Shown one piece after another: positions 23,419 to 35,700 of a DNA stretch of 64,000 bases. The stretch covers positions 744,001 through 808,000 of the forward strand of contig CACVBU010000671.1 in NCBI GenBank assembly GCA_902728285.1, given 5' to 3'. The notes below the pieces were generated by a model. That model saw only the letters and a program-made list of their open reading frames with translations, was not told the DNA's origin and searched no databases. The stretch comes from Clytia hemisphaerica. Lineage: Eukaryota; Cnidaria; Hydrozoa; Leptothecata; Clytiidae. Numbering within the stretch: position 1 is the stretch's first letter; each line of letters starts with the position of its first letter. The position numbers were made by a program, and so were the translations under genes.

Positions 23419-24114
23419 CCAAACAAAGGACTCTTTTTTGGGACCAGGATTCATTCTTGACGGTAAGATACAATTTCAGTGCTTATTTGTTTTAACGCTA
23501 AACAGACGCTGAGCATCAACAAATGTGATGTTGAGTTTAAGAACGTCACCCTCCTTGAAGGCCCGTAGAAGAGCTCCTGAGCCCGTAAGGCGCATAAATT
23601 AATCAGCTACCTTTGCACATTTTATGTTTTGCCAATAGTTGTCCGCGTAAAAATGCCTTTGCAAAAAAGTGTCCCCCCTGATAAAATGAAGTTGTCTCGA
23701 CCATTAAAAGCAGGTATGAATATATTGATATATTATCCAGTGCAGACAAAAATACAAATTTTTATCAACATTTTGCAAATATTGCTTTAGTGAGAGAGTC
23801 TACAAATATCAAAACGACACACATAAAACACCAAAATATCTGATAGCATGTAACATTTGGATCTCAAAGATTCCTTTTCTTGATAACCCTATCATTTAAA
23901 GAGATGGTTTATATTCTCATATCATTATCATACGATTTTTATTTTCACTCCAAACATATTTCATATCATTTTCGACCTGGTTTTTATTCACATATTGTTT
24001 GATGACAAATCTCTTACATTTTAGTTGAGTGTCTGAAAGGAAATGAAAGAATTTGAAATTTTATTGCTTGAAAAAATTTCGCATATATTTCATATGGTAA
24101 ATTCCCGAGTAGGT

Positions 24115-24420
24115 CATGATATGAGGTTGGAGCATAGTCATTATAAAAAAACACTGGTCTGGAAATGTATTGTTTTAGCTTTATTGTCGAATTTTCTTTT
24201 GTTATAAATAAAAGGCAAGTTGCGATTTGCATACTTTTTGATCACGTTACCAAATTCTCCTTTTGGGATTGGTCTAAATTTCAATCACATGATCAAAAAG
24301 TATGCAAAATAAAGTCGATTTGCGAACACAAGCTCTAACTGTTAACAATAGAAAGAAACAAAAGCCTTCCAGACCGGGGTTTTTTATAATGACTATGGTT
24401 GGAGCTAGACGATGTTATCA
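24115..24420. repeat. Long imperfect inverted repeat
   Basis: Left-arm phrases GGAGCATAGTCATTATAAAA, GGTCTGGAA and GCATACTTTTTGATCA recur in reverse complement on the right. The total is about 300 bp with a small central loop near 24240-24285. It is probably a MITE whose outer ends are worn. A 75-codon frame on its plus strand is an artefact of the arm sequence. Confidence 0.65.
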
Positions 24421-25789
24421 TTCGTTACGGTTAAAGGCGGGAAAATATGGCGGATGCCGTTATGGCGGTATACGGAAAAAAATCGGCGGGAGAGTTTCAA
24501 AGAAACGACTTACAAGAAAAGACTGGTAACTCTACCAACTATAGTATAAACTCTTTTCGGCAAAAAATTTTTTTCTTAATCAATGATTATGCCAGACCTG
24601 AGTAAAATTCTCAATTTATATCCCTGATTAAACTATTATGCTTTTTTAACCGGCGTTTAACTGACAGCCAAGTAAAAACCACGCAGGTCACGCGTTTCAG
24701 ACAAGAAATAAGTGGGTCCACTTCCCATCCAAAAGTTTCATCTCTAGTAGCACAAATAGGGTAAAAGATTCAATGGCCTTGAACAAAGGTTTTTTGAAGG
24801 GATAACCGTACAAAGCTGTTCTGCTGGATGCCTATTGTTTCTTTCTCTTCTTACGCAAGGTAGACTACATCAATTCTTCCTAGCGGAAACATCCAAACTA
24901 CTGAATCTAGGTAGAACAATCTTTATAACAATGCTGAGTCTAGAATCGGGCAATCTAAAGGTCGAAGTAATAAAATCAAGTTTGAAATACCCTCAATTTT
25001 GCCTTAACAAATTCGAGGCTCGAAAGTGCTAAAAATAAATGAGAACAGCAACCAAACCTTACGAAAAAAAATCTATTGGTACGTATAAAAAAGTGTAATT
25101 TATGTATTACTGTGTGCAATTTTCTTGTAAAGATCAGACCACACTGCCTTTAAGGCTCAAACCACACTGCCTTTAAGACTTTAGAGAGAAACCAGGTTCA
25201 TACTTCATTGTAAAAAAAGTAATTGATTTCGAGTATGTTTTCTCATATTTCACAAAACATGGTGGCATCGAGAAAAACTGATTTCAAGTGTAGTGGAAGG
25301 AACAACAGGCTACTCTTATTTCATTTTTCTTCGTGCTTGTTTTCTGTTTCGTATGGGTGACGTTTTGTAACCTATGACATTTAACGGATGGTTAGAAGCG
25401 TACCAATATAAGTAATTTTTCTACTGCCTCATCCAAATGTGTAGAAAACAGCGAACGGCTATAGGATTTACCACCTTACGAATTAATGCAAAGTCAGTGA
25501 CTTTCTTTCCGAGTTTAAGTGGCAATTGGAAAGTTTTGACGGCGGAATGCAAAAGTGTAGCCATTGAAGCGTTTTTCTAGTATCAAAATGCATCACAATG
25601 AGTGATATGCAGACAGGCTTTCAAGAACCCTCAGTTTTGAATATATGGCAAGAGGTCCTTAAATGTTTCAGAAGGGGTAAATTACTCTCAAAACTTGATT
25701 TAATTTTGATTCATAATTCACTTTTGGTTGTTAATCTTTATCTTTTATTTATTAATTTCGCTTAGAGAAAGTATTACGATAGCCTTTCT

Positions 25790-25806
25790 GCGGCGGCGGC
25801 GGCGGT
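25790..25806 (+). repeat. (CGG)n microsatellite
   Basis: Five to six CGG units in otherwise AT-rich sequence, about 180 bp before the satellite array. Confidence 0.8.
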
Positions 25807-25975
25807 GTCATCGGAAAAAAAATTAGAAAACGAAAGTGCTTGATACGGTGGACGAACTCACTAAATTTAATTTACAAATTACACGCTCGTATAACCACGG
25901 ACGATTTTCGCGGGTTTTCTTTGGATTACGTCATATATCTTTGTGTCTTTAGCTCCACAGTTTTGATTTTTTCTT

Positions 25976-26695
25976 TATTTTCTTATAAGCATATACTTTA
26001 TAAGAATCAAATCAATAACTCTTGATAGACGGTGATATACCTTTCGGTAATTAGTTCTTACAAAGTAAACAAAGGATGGCGCACAATATGAGCATATTTG
26101 TTTTTCTTATAAGCATATACTTTATAAGAATCAAATCAATAACTCTTGATAGACGGTGATATACCTTTCGGTAATTAGTTCTTACAGAGTAAACAAAGGA
26201 TGGCGAACAATATGACCTTATTTATTTTTCTTATAAGCATTTACTTTATAAGAATCAAATCAATAACTCTTGATAGACGGTGATATACCTTTCGGTAATT
26301 AGTTCTTACAGAGTAAACAAAGGATGGCGAACAATATGACCTTATTTATTTTTCTTATAAGCATTTACTTTATAAGAATCAAATCAATAACTCTTGATAG
26401 ACGGTGATATACCTTTCGGTAATTAGTTCTTTCAAAGTAAACAAAGGATGGCGCACGATATGAGCATATTTATTTTTCTTATAAGCATATACTTTATAAG
26501 AATCAAATCAATAACTATTGATAGACGGTGATATACCTTTCGGTAATTAGTTCTTACAAAGTAAACAAGGGATGGCGCGCAATTTGACCTTATTTATTTT
26601 TCTTATAAGCATTTACTTTATAAGAATCAAATCAATAACTCTTTATAGACGGTAATTTACCTTTCGGTAATTAGTTCTTACAAATCAAACAACAG
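25976..26695. repeat. 124-bp satellite, ~6 units
   Basis: The phrase CTTATAAGCAT starts at 25982, 26106, 26230, 26354, 26478 and 26602, an exact 124-bp period. Units differ at only a few positions. Each contains a small hairpin (CTTATAA ... TTATAAG) and the phrase GATATACCTTTCGGTAATTA. The array ends about 285 bp before the methyltransferase start codon. Confidence 0.93.
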
Positions 26696-26979
26696 TTGTT
26701 CTTAAATTGGTCTCTTTTTTTAGCGATTTTAAGCCTCGTTGTTTCATCAAGGCTCGATGTAAAGTAGATTTCAAATTGGCTTCAATCTCTACTTCTTGTT
26801 TTTCCTATGTAGTTTAAATTCTAGGCGAAATTTTCGACTTTAAGTCGTCTTGTTTATTTTACTTTATTTTTTTTATTAATCTTTGGATTTTTCTGATTCA
26901 GATATAATTCTGATCATAAAAATGTGTATGTGATTTACTTTTGCAATTCACCCAATCATTTAGGAAATATTAAAGAAAT

Positions 26980-27654
26980 ATGGAATTTTACAAGGATTAC
27001 AAAGAGGCATGTCAATCTGGCAAGACAGAAGAACTTTATGAGAAGCACGCAATGGACTATGATGAGAGCGTTGATAAATATGGGTGGTCTAGCATCAATG
27101 AGCACTGTGCTAACCTTTTGAGTCCCTATTTGACGGGCAAAGATAGCGATGCCCAGTCAATTAGGATTGATGAAAACGAGGCTGTTTTAGATCTTGGTTG
27201 TGGTACTGGAATATCGGGAATGTTTTTACAAAAATTGGGGTTTCGCAATATAATCGGAATAGATGGATCGCAGGAAATGATTGAACAAGCTCAATCCAAA
27301 AATTTGTATCGTAAACTATACAAAGGAAAACTTACTGAATATGAAGATTTCAGTAGTTTGATTGAAGATAGCTTTTTCCGTTCTATTTTATGTGTAGGCT
27401 GTATAAGCGTTGGGCATATCCGGATCACCGATTTTCTACCGGAAATATCACGGATTTTGAAAGATGGTGGGATAGCTGTGTACACAGTTAGCTCAACACT
27501 AAACCATTTACAAGTGTTGAAAGAACATTTCAATTACTTGGATGCAGCTGAAAATTCTAATCTGGAATTATTGAGAATAGAACGTAAATTTTATTTCAAA
27601 TCACCCGACGGAATTGTCAATTATTGTTATGTCTATGTTGTAAAGAAAATTTGA
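26980..27654 (+). CDS. METTL27: METTL27-like SAM methyltransferase, 224 aa
   Basis: A single uninterrupted frame runs from ATG (AAATATGG) to TGA. The class I methyltransferase fold is clear: motif I VLDLGCGTGISG near residues 69-80, an acidic motif II in IIGIDGSQEM, and a late ISRILKDGGIAVYTV strand (motif post-III). The N-terminal YEKHAMDYDESVDKYGW and the DGSQEMIEQAQSKNLY segment resemble METTL27 (WBSCR27), whose substrate is not firmly established. Length is normal. The lack of introns contrasts with neighbouring genes, so a retrocopy is possible. A TTTAG acceptor 17 bp before the ATG would also allow an upstream non-coding exon. The 124-bp satellite lies just upstream and may overlap its promoter. 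Confidence 0.8.
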   Translation: MEFYKDYKEACQSGKTEELYEKHAMDYDESVDKYGWSSINEHCANLLSPYLTGKDSDAQSIRIDENEAVLDLGCGTGISGMFLQKLGFRNIIGIDGSQEMIEQAQSKNLYRKLYKGKLTEYEDFSSLIEDSFFRSILCVGCISVGHIRITDFLPEISRILKDGGIAVYTVSSTLNHLQVLKEHFNYLDAAENSNLELLRIERKFYFKSPDGIVNYCYVYVVKKI

Positions 27655-28009
27655 AACTTTTAGAAAATAATTAAAAGGCATAATCTATGATATTTTATAC
27701 AACATAAATATGTAATTTTCAAATGTTTCATAATTTTGATTATCTAAAATAATATGCACTACAATTTTTAGCAAAACTTGAAAAATTAATTATTGTTTTC
27801 AACAGAACTAAAGCGAAACCCTAGGGCGGAGCTTGTGTACTTTGGCTATTGGTGGTTATTGGCATGTGCCACACCATTAAGACCACCTTTTTTGGATATT
27901 CAAAACTCCACTAAGGGTCTTAAAACCCATTAAATCTAATTCAATTCCCTGAAATCTGACTTGGTGGCAAAACATAAAAAATCCCGATTTTTATTCCTTT
28001 TTAACCCTA

Positions 28010-28745
28010 TTGGCCCTAAGCTTTTTTGACTTTGGTATCCCCAGGGGGGGGGGTAGAATCTACCACCCTCGATTATTTTTGATCTAGAAGAGCTATGGTC
28101 ATGAAATTTGGTACAGATGTTCTCCAGCATGACACGAATTTCCAGGAAGAAAAAAAAAATGATGATGTTTTTCAAAAACCGATGACGTCACCACAAAATT
28201 TCCAACTGTCGGAAAAAAGCCCAAATATATGGTTTACAAAAATGTCTATTACAGTCGAATCAATAAAGATATTTAAATTCTGTTTGGAGATTCAGAAATA
28301 TAAAAGGTTGTTCTTTGACATAATTGCCAGTTTTGAAATTTCCATAAAGATTTTTTCTTGAAATCTATGCTGAAAATGAGTAAAATTTTCAATTGATGAC
28401 GTCATCATTTTCAATTTTTTTTTAAAATTTTTCAAATTTATATTGGCAATGCCTATCACGTGTCAAAATTTGAAAATGATTGAATAAATAGTTCAGAAGT
28501 TATCAGCACTTTTAAATTTTGAGTTTTAAGCAATTTTAGCTGGGTTTTATGTCATGTTTCACAATAAAGTCATAAAACCTGATGTGGACGACTTATGACC
28601 CTAAAATTTTGCACAAGTACTCTTAATAAGATTTTGTTAAAAGTCAGAAAGTTTCAAGTCGTTTAAAAATTTTTTCTCAGAGATATTCACAAAAGAACTC
28701 CAGCGTGGTAGATTCTACCCCCCCCCCTGGGGCTAATAGGGTTAA
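28010..28745. mobile_element. Non-autonomous TIR element with G-run ends, ~735 bp
   Basis: The ends read TTAACCCTATT ... AATAGGGTTAA. Inside them, a CCCCAGGGGGGGGG run followed by TAGAATCTACCAC is mirrored at the right. The interior contains two TGACGTCA palindromes and phrases such as TTTTGATCTAGAAG and GTCATGAAATTTGG, with no long frame. Similar sequence recurs around 22060-22330. Confidence 0.75.
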
Positions 28746-28785
28746 GGAGAAAAACTAATTTAGGGTCCCATATTTTTTGCCCCGG

Positions 28786-28962
28786 TACACCTTTTCGACC
28801 GTAGCCGCCAATTGCCGCGCGGGCATTTTCCCCGCTAAACTCGATCCAATCCGTTTTTTCTATTGTCTATAGGTACGAAAAAAAGACTGTGACGGTTTTA
28901 GGACGGTAAAACGGACAAAAAATGCCCGCGCAGCAACTGGCGGCTACGGTCGAAAAGGTGTA
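28786..28962. mobile_element. Fold-back MITE, ~175 bp
   Basis: The arms TACACCTTTTCGACCGTAGC and a following GCGGGCATTTT block are repeated in reverse complement at the right. TA lies at both edges. Non-coding. Confidence 0.85.
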
Positions 28963-29178
28963 TTATGTATGAGCCAAAATAGTTCTGTTTTTCAAAAATG
29001 GCGGCAACCAAACGTCATTCGGCAACCTAGTCTCCCCGGGCCAAGAGGTAACGAAACCTACTCATATTATGATTTAATCTAAATTTTTCCAATTTCTAAG
29101 CACATAATTATCGTGAACCACAGTACATCCATGAAAATATAGACCTAGCACCATAGCCTTTAACATAAAAATCAGTAC

Positions 29179-29332
29179 TCTTAGGTTCCAAATAAAGGGG
29201 GGGGGGGGTGAGTTAGAAAATTTTCGAAATTTTAATAAACGGGGGGGGGGCTAATTGCCGGGTGGGTTGGAAGTTGTACTTGCAAAAAAATTAACAAGCG
29301 GGGGGTGGGGGGCGTTTATTTGGAACCTAAGG
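29179..29332. mobile_element. Short element: 17-bp TIRs and G-runs
   Basis: A perfect 17-bp inverted repeat CTTAGGTTCCAAATAAA encloses three G-run blocks (each eight or more G, one broken by a T) preceded by TAAA/TTAACAAGC phrases. It belongs with the G-run element group at 52194, 60266, 61312 and 63420. Confidence 0.7.
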
Positions 29333-29775
29333 GTATTTCACGAATTTTACATATTTAAACAGAAAAATTTCCCCAGTATACGGCATTACAGAAGATTTAC
29401 AAAAGTTTTGATGGAACGTTAAATTTAGAGCTTTACAAAATAGTTCTCAACCACTTAACTTTTTTTAGAATCATTAATGAAAAGAATATCAAAAAACTGG
29501 TTTGAGAACTTTTGGATTTCTAAAAATTAAGTGAAACTTTTTTTACGTTTTTGCGAATGACCATGTCAAAGCGCCAATTACATTCCAAAGCCATCTCAAT
29601 GGAATAATATCTTGAATCACCGTTCTACCCTTTCAACTCGTTCCACACCTTTCAAACCCCGCCATTCATTTTTGTTTCATACAACTGACATCGTTTTAAC
29701 GTTCGTCTAACGTTATAATGAGCCTTTATCATGGATGTTGTGCACTGGTTAGGGTGCTCCATCCTTACGTATTAA

Positions 29776-32700
29776 CTAACTCATCGAGGATTGTTGATGT
29801 TTAATTTTTGCCAACGCTTGCGAACGACGTTCAGTATTTTGAAACAATGCACGGATCATGGTTCGAGCCTCGTTCTCACTCATACATGTTGCTAACGATC
29901 CCTAGAAACATGAAAATTAGATGAAATGGTTAACAAGACCTTTTAAACACGTCACCCGACTCCATGGACAGAGAAGAAATCCCGAAAAATAATTCTTCTT
30001 TAGACTGTTTTAAGATGTAACCACCAGCGGATATTTGAATCCTTTGAGAGATTTATCAAAGGGAGATACGATTAAGTTGCTTCATCTTTATTTGATCGAC
30101 TAAATTACATATTTTTTTCTTCGGATCTTTTGTATATCATTTTTTCTTATTGACGGACACATACCTCACCACCATGCCACATATCGACGATTTCTTGTAG
30201 ACTGGCTTCCAAAATTTTGATGACGAAGTCAAATTTACTGTACGACCGTATCAGATCTTTCAAAACCTAAAAAATATATATATTTATAATATGCATATTT
30301 TCCTTTAGTTTTACAAAGAAATGAACACTCCTACCAGCCCTGAACGTGTGGGGAGACTAAAGAAAAGAAATGACGTCATCCGTTGCATGAATATATTTGA
30401 CGTCATTCCTTACTGTAACCAAGTCTACTGATAGCTCAACTACCCTGCACGCACCACGCTCTGCTCTCGAAATGCAATCTTTCAATGGCGAGTTTGTGTA
30501 TCCAGTTACAAGGAATCATTAAACATCGAAAGTTTATCTGAGTCAGCACAACAATGGAATACACTGGACTCGCGCCAATTTGAACTTCTAATATTCGAGT
30601 CTTTTTTTAAATGAAAGAAATTATCAGTCTCTGTTAAGAAAAAAACTTCCAAAACAGAGAGACGTATATTTGATATTGCATTTGACGAAAATATGGTATA
30701 TAATTGAGATCAGACCGTACCTCTTAAAGGTTTTTTTAATCTTTATTTGAAAATTTCAACACTTTTAAAAGTCAAACCAAAGTTTTTCTAACTCCTTAAG
30801 TACATTCATAGGAGGTATATAAAATCGTTCTTCGAAAATGTCAACCCTATCCATCTATGGCAAGTTCCCCTTCGTTCCTTTGACAAAAAAATCGAATTAG
30901 AGAGAGAAGCATAGTTAAAGCAGTTAACATTTAGTGAGGTCTGTTAGCACAAAAATAATTTCTAGCCGAGCCACCTGATGACGTCATCTGGCAGGTAACC
31001 AGGTGACAAAATTAAGTGTTACTATTATAATTAAGTTTTAGACTCTCTAAGGATCGTCTGTGCCAAATTTCATGCTTTTATCATCATCTGAAGTATTTTA
31101 TGTGCTAACAGACCTCACTAATTGGAAACTTACAAAGTCCTCTCCTTTACAGCCGGTACAATCTCGAACGATTTCAGGAACACGGTCGATCAAGATTGTA
31201 AACAAAGTATGCATTTGACCTGCTTCGTCTGCCGATATATCCTGCAACGAATGGATTACAAATCTATTAAATTTAAAAGCCCACAGAGCCACCAAAAAAA
31301 TGAAAATCCTCAGTGGCTTTTAAATACTGCTGAACTATCCCGTCGATTTCAACGGTTTGAGTGTTCCACATAATGTAAAGATATCGAGCTTAAAAACAGA
31401 CTAACGTGTAACAATAATTCCTCAAATAGTGAAACTTCTTTTCGGTGAGTTTTAAGATGAGTTTTATGCTCAGGATAAAGGCAATATAAAGGGCCGTAAT
31501 CTTTCTTTTCGTAGTTGCTGCTAAGATCAGCCATGTTATACATAATACATTTAACAATTTCTATGAATAAGTACATATTTAAGTTTTGGTTGGAAAGAAT
31601 GAAATTTATAGTCGTTGATCACTCACCTCCATTTTGAGAACGGCACTGAGACAATATTCTAATGCAGTGTTTATGAGAACTGACAGAGATTGTTTGAAAA
31701 TGTTGTTCGGTAACACTTTCTCCCATTGCTTGGCAACGCGCGTCAAATGATGAATGATCTGAAAAAGGATGACACAAATAAGTAAGTAAGTTTGCCACCG
31801 CGGTTGGAGGCGACCCGAAGACTCCTCTTTCGATAGTTATCTACCCGAAGGTAGGCGGGGGTAGGGCAGGGCAGTACTTTTTCCTTTTGGATTTCTCCGC
31901 TTACCCTTGATCAGGGTGTCAACGGAATTTCTTTTCTGAAAATTTTGGAGTTTTAGCATCGACCAAAACTTGAGTGAGGACCCAAGCCAAAACAAGACAA
32001 CTATACTGTGATAATCATGCTTTTTCAAGGAATTCTTTCACATCACATTCACTTTCAAGGTTTTCAAGGCTGCTTAGTCAAATTTCCAAGGTCCCGTAGA
32101 CACCCTGATACTTCTCATAATTGCTGATCATCAAGCAGGGAGGCGTCAAGTACCATTTTGTACTAAGTACAAAAACTTTGACATATAAAGCAAATACCAA
32201 TTAACATATAAAATAACTTAAAAATATCGAAGATTATTCAATCTTAGTCAGGATTTGTAGCAGAACATGTAGGCTTGCCCTGAAATAATTTTCAAGTTGC
32301 TATTTTTTATCTGTTTAAAAAGGTTTGGTAGAGGTCAAGTAAAAAAAGACGTTCCACAGCTAGCTACATTCCACTGCTTCCAAAATCTGAACACATTTTT
32401 ACAAAATTTCTGATAATTCACTTGGCTCGGGGTGAATTATAAGCATGATTCATAAGCATACATGAGCCTGACCAAGGGGCATACACTTGCTTATAAAAAA
32501 CATAAAGCGTTTTCTATGTATATCTGTGGCGTTGGTACCTGATTAAAACTTCTCTTAACAATTTCCGAGCCATTAATGGTGACGACTTGTGTGAATTGTT
32601 CACATGGTTCCAATAAGTTCAAAATCTCTTTCTGTTGTGATCGCTATCAAAGAATAAAAGACACACATATTATTTGTGTGCATCAACGATCTCCAAAATA

Positions 32701-35700
32701 TTAGGAGATGGGGACAAACGATGTAAGACATTGGCGCTATAAGTTAACTAAGCTATTCATTTGCGGTTCGACATTTTTGGAGCCTTCAGACTTTCTTAAA
32801 ACGTTTTTATTTTCACCATTTTGTGCAATTTCCTTATGTTATAGAGTCCGCGAAGCCTTGAAATGTTTTTAAAATGTTTTAATTTTTGGCCATGGAAGCA
32901 TAATGTTCTTACATATAAAAGGTGTATTTGAAAAGCAGATGACCACCACTTACCAGTTGTTCAAGGAAACAGTCGATGCCACATTTCCTTAAGACTGGCA
33001 CCAAATCGACAAACGTTGTTGAAGAGCTGTTCAACTGACCCGGTAAAGAGTTTTGAAACTGATGGCCCAGCGTAATGCAATGATGCGCCAAATACATACA
33101 ATTGTTAAAGTGCAATGCTGCCAGTTGTGGCAGTTTCTAAATACAGAAGATATTTATAAGGTACAGTAGAACCAACTCAGAAGAGACACTAAAGAAGAAG
33201 ACAGATGAACTTCGATGGATCATTGAATTTGGTTCATTGTTTAAAAAACATTTTTTTCAAAAGCGGACACTTTTTTACACCATTTAAAAACATTCTTTCT
33301 ACCAATATTCTTAGCTATGACAACAAAATCATTTCATCGAGTAATTATTTTAAACAGCGTTTACACATGTTAATATGAATCCTAACAAGACAACATCACT
33401 TTGAAAACGAGGCCAGCAACGAATCTGTACACAGTGGAGAGAGTACATAATTCAAGTGATATAATTTTAATTTGGAACTTGTAAAAAGGATTTATTGCGG
33501 TGAACTTACCAGATTTGCTTGATGGTAGGTTGGAACAACGTTGACGAACAGATCGAAAATATCTCGACAACTGTACACCATTTGAGAAGCCCTAAACGTG
33601 ATATTAGCAAGAGTATTAGTCATTCTTAATTTATTTTTTCAATTTCAGAATGTGTGAAGGTGAAGTTATATGAGGCACGTAGGGATCTTATGGCACCCCC
33701 AAACGATGACTACTTAGCAGCAAAAAATAAAATAACTGCACGCCTCTAAGCCTATACTTGTCCCAAGCTATTTCGAACAGTGGTTGGACGGTTCTGGGAA
33801 AGGCCGTCATTAGTTTTTTGGAAAACTTTAATAAGGAAAAATGAATGACTTTGAAGAATTGGGTATGAGCCTCCGAATGACTTAATTTGAAAAAGGTATA
33901 ATATTGAAAGGAACAACAAACCGAAGCGGCACGAAGATCAAGCGACATAGCAACAGTCAAATGTTTGTTCGCTGGCGTCGTTTCTCTCAAAATGAGCATG
34001 AATTGATAAAGCACTGCTTCTCCGAAATCAGACATACAGCACCACAGACGAAGGCCTGGTGCTGGACCAATCACGGGCAATGAGTGATAAACACTGATGC
34101 TTACATAGGGTATGGAGATTCTGTGGCTTTGATCATTGTCTGGTAAACAAAGTCCATCAATTTTTGAACACAATCTGAGATGTGACAACTCGGGAAAGCG
34201 AAAGTGTTGATCTGCAAGAAATCATCTTCCACTGCTTCAATGCCCATCAACTGAAAGGAATGTTGAACATGTTAAATATAGATAATGACTTGCTTCTTCT
34301 TTTTTTTTGGGTAATCTAGGTGTTACCTCATTAGAATAGACGATTCTAATGAGGCAACTCCAAGACAGTTCTAATGAGGCAACTCCTAGACTACGGTTGC
34401 GACGGTTTATACTACTTGCAAGTAAGTGCGTTGAAAAGAAGCCATAGCGCACTCAACATGTAAGGCCTGCCAATTTATTTGGAAGAGACTTCAGAGGGTT
34501 TGACAATATCAATTCATTTGTTAGTAGTTCGTCAATTTTGCTTTTTGTCCTGAGGCAATTATATCAGACTTTTATACTATCAATTCTATTCACTCACTAT
34601 GTTCTTGATTTTCTTGTTCAGAATTTCGCCCTCTTTATTGGGCGTGTTCGTAGTGGGAATAGCAATGGCCGCCCGGTCGTTCATGACACCCACTTCGATG
34701 GTGTTGTGCATCTCTGTTAGAATGATGTAGCGCGCTTCGGAGAGGATATCTTGACACTGTGGATGAGAAAAGGGGGTATATATTTTTCTTTACTATATAG
34801 GCCAAAATAATGAGACTTCCTAATGGCAAGGTTTGGCTAGTGTTTCAAACACCCACTAAAAACAAAAATTCGTACATAAATTTACAAATAAATTATATAA
34901 ATTAAACAATATAATAATCATAAAACCTGAAAAGACGAGATTTGGGCGGAAAGAGAATTTGACGGACGGGTCTTGGGGATTCGGTTAAAAAAATTCATAT
35001 CAAGATTTAATTTTGTAGAAGTAGTTAAAAGCTACTCCGCCCAAAGAAATGCTATGATTAAAGGAAGCTCTATTGAAATTGAGAATACAGTGGACTCGCC
35101 TAGTTCGAATCTCCCTATAATTCGAATTAATTCTCATTTACCGTAAAACACTCTCTATAATACTCGCTATAATGGCTTTCTTGATATCTTTGGTCTTCGT
35201 ATGTACAGTAAATACTCACAACTTTGTTTGCAAAATGGACGTTAGCGTCTTTGATGTATTTGGAAAGCACATCTTCATCATCGGGAATGAAGCCTGTAAG
35301 GAAAAATCAGACATTTTTTGGTTAGCTATTCCGCAATTTTTCTCCATCAGGGTGACTTTAAGGTTTTTTTGACAATGTAACTGACAAGGCTTTTCAATCC
35401 TGAGAATGATTTAAATGGTAGGGACGGATCGGGCCATCTTTCAATGTGGCCCTATTACGCTTGTTTGGAGGATTATTATTACGAAACAGTGTTTTTTTTC
35501 ACGAGGAAAAATCCCGTGATTTTTGTAGACCAAATAAACCCTTGTAATAATTTTATGAGAGTTTCTAAACCCTTTAAGTATAAATAGCGGAAAAATTGAT
35601 CTCATGAACATTTAGCACTTTGCAGACCAGTCTGTAAAGTGTAAAGTAAACTTGAACTCAGGAACTGTTGAAACTTTTGACTTGAGATTTTTATCGGAGC

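Larger units (their letters stand above)
22479..26979. other. Intergenic: MITEs, inverted repeat, satellite
   Basis: Between NPC2 and the methyltransferase I find a fold-back MITE, a possible lone exon (23281-23418), a long inverted repeat (24115-24420), a CGG run (25790-25806) and a 124-bp satellite. The section around 22060-22330 and 22980-23280 resembles the inverted-repeat element at 28010-28745 (shared GGGGTAGAATCTA and TGACGTCA phrases). The rest is AT-rich without recognisable genes. Confidence 0.5.
27655..29775. other. Intergenic: three inverted-repeat elements
   Basis: Between METTL27 and the 3' end of ZW10 lie the elements at 28010-28745, 28786-28962 and 29179-29332, set almost end to end, plus AT-rich sequence. 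No coding frame of note. Confidence 0.6.

Noticed and set aside
24302..24529. 75-codon basic frame (MQNKVDLRT...)
   Set aside because: It lies mostly within the arm of the 24115-24420 inverted repeat and resembles no family.
29860..29885. GGTTCGAGCCTC, resembling a tRNA T-arm
   Set aside because: It is coding sequence of the last ZW10 exon (minus strand) and no A box or cloverleaf can be formed around it.
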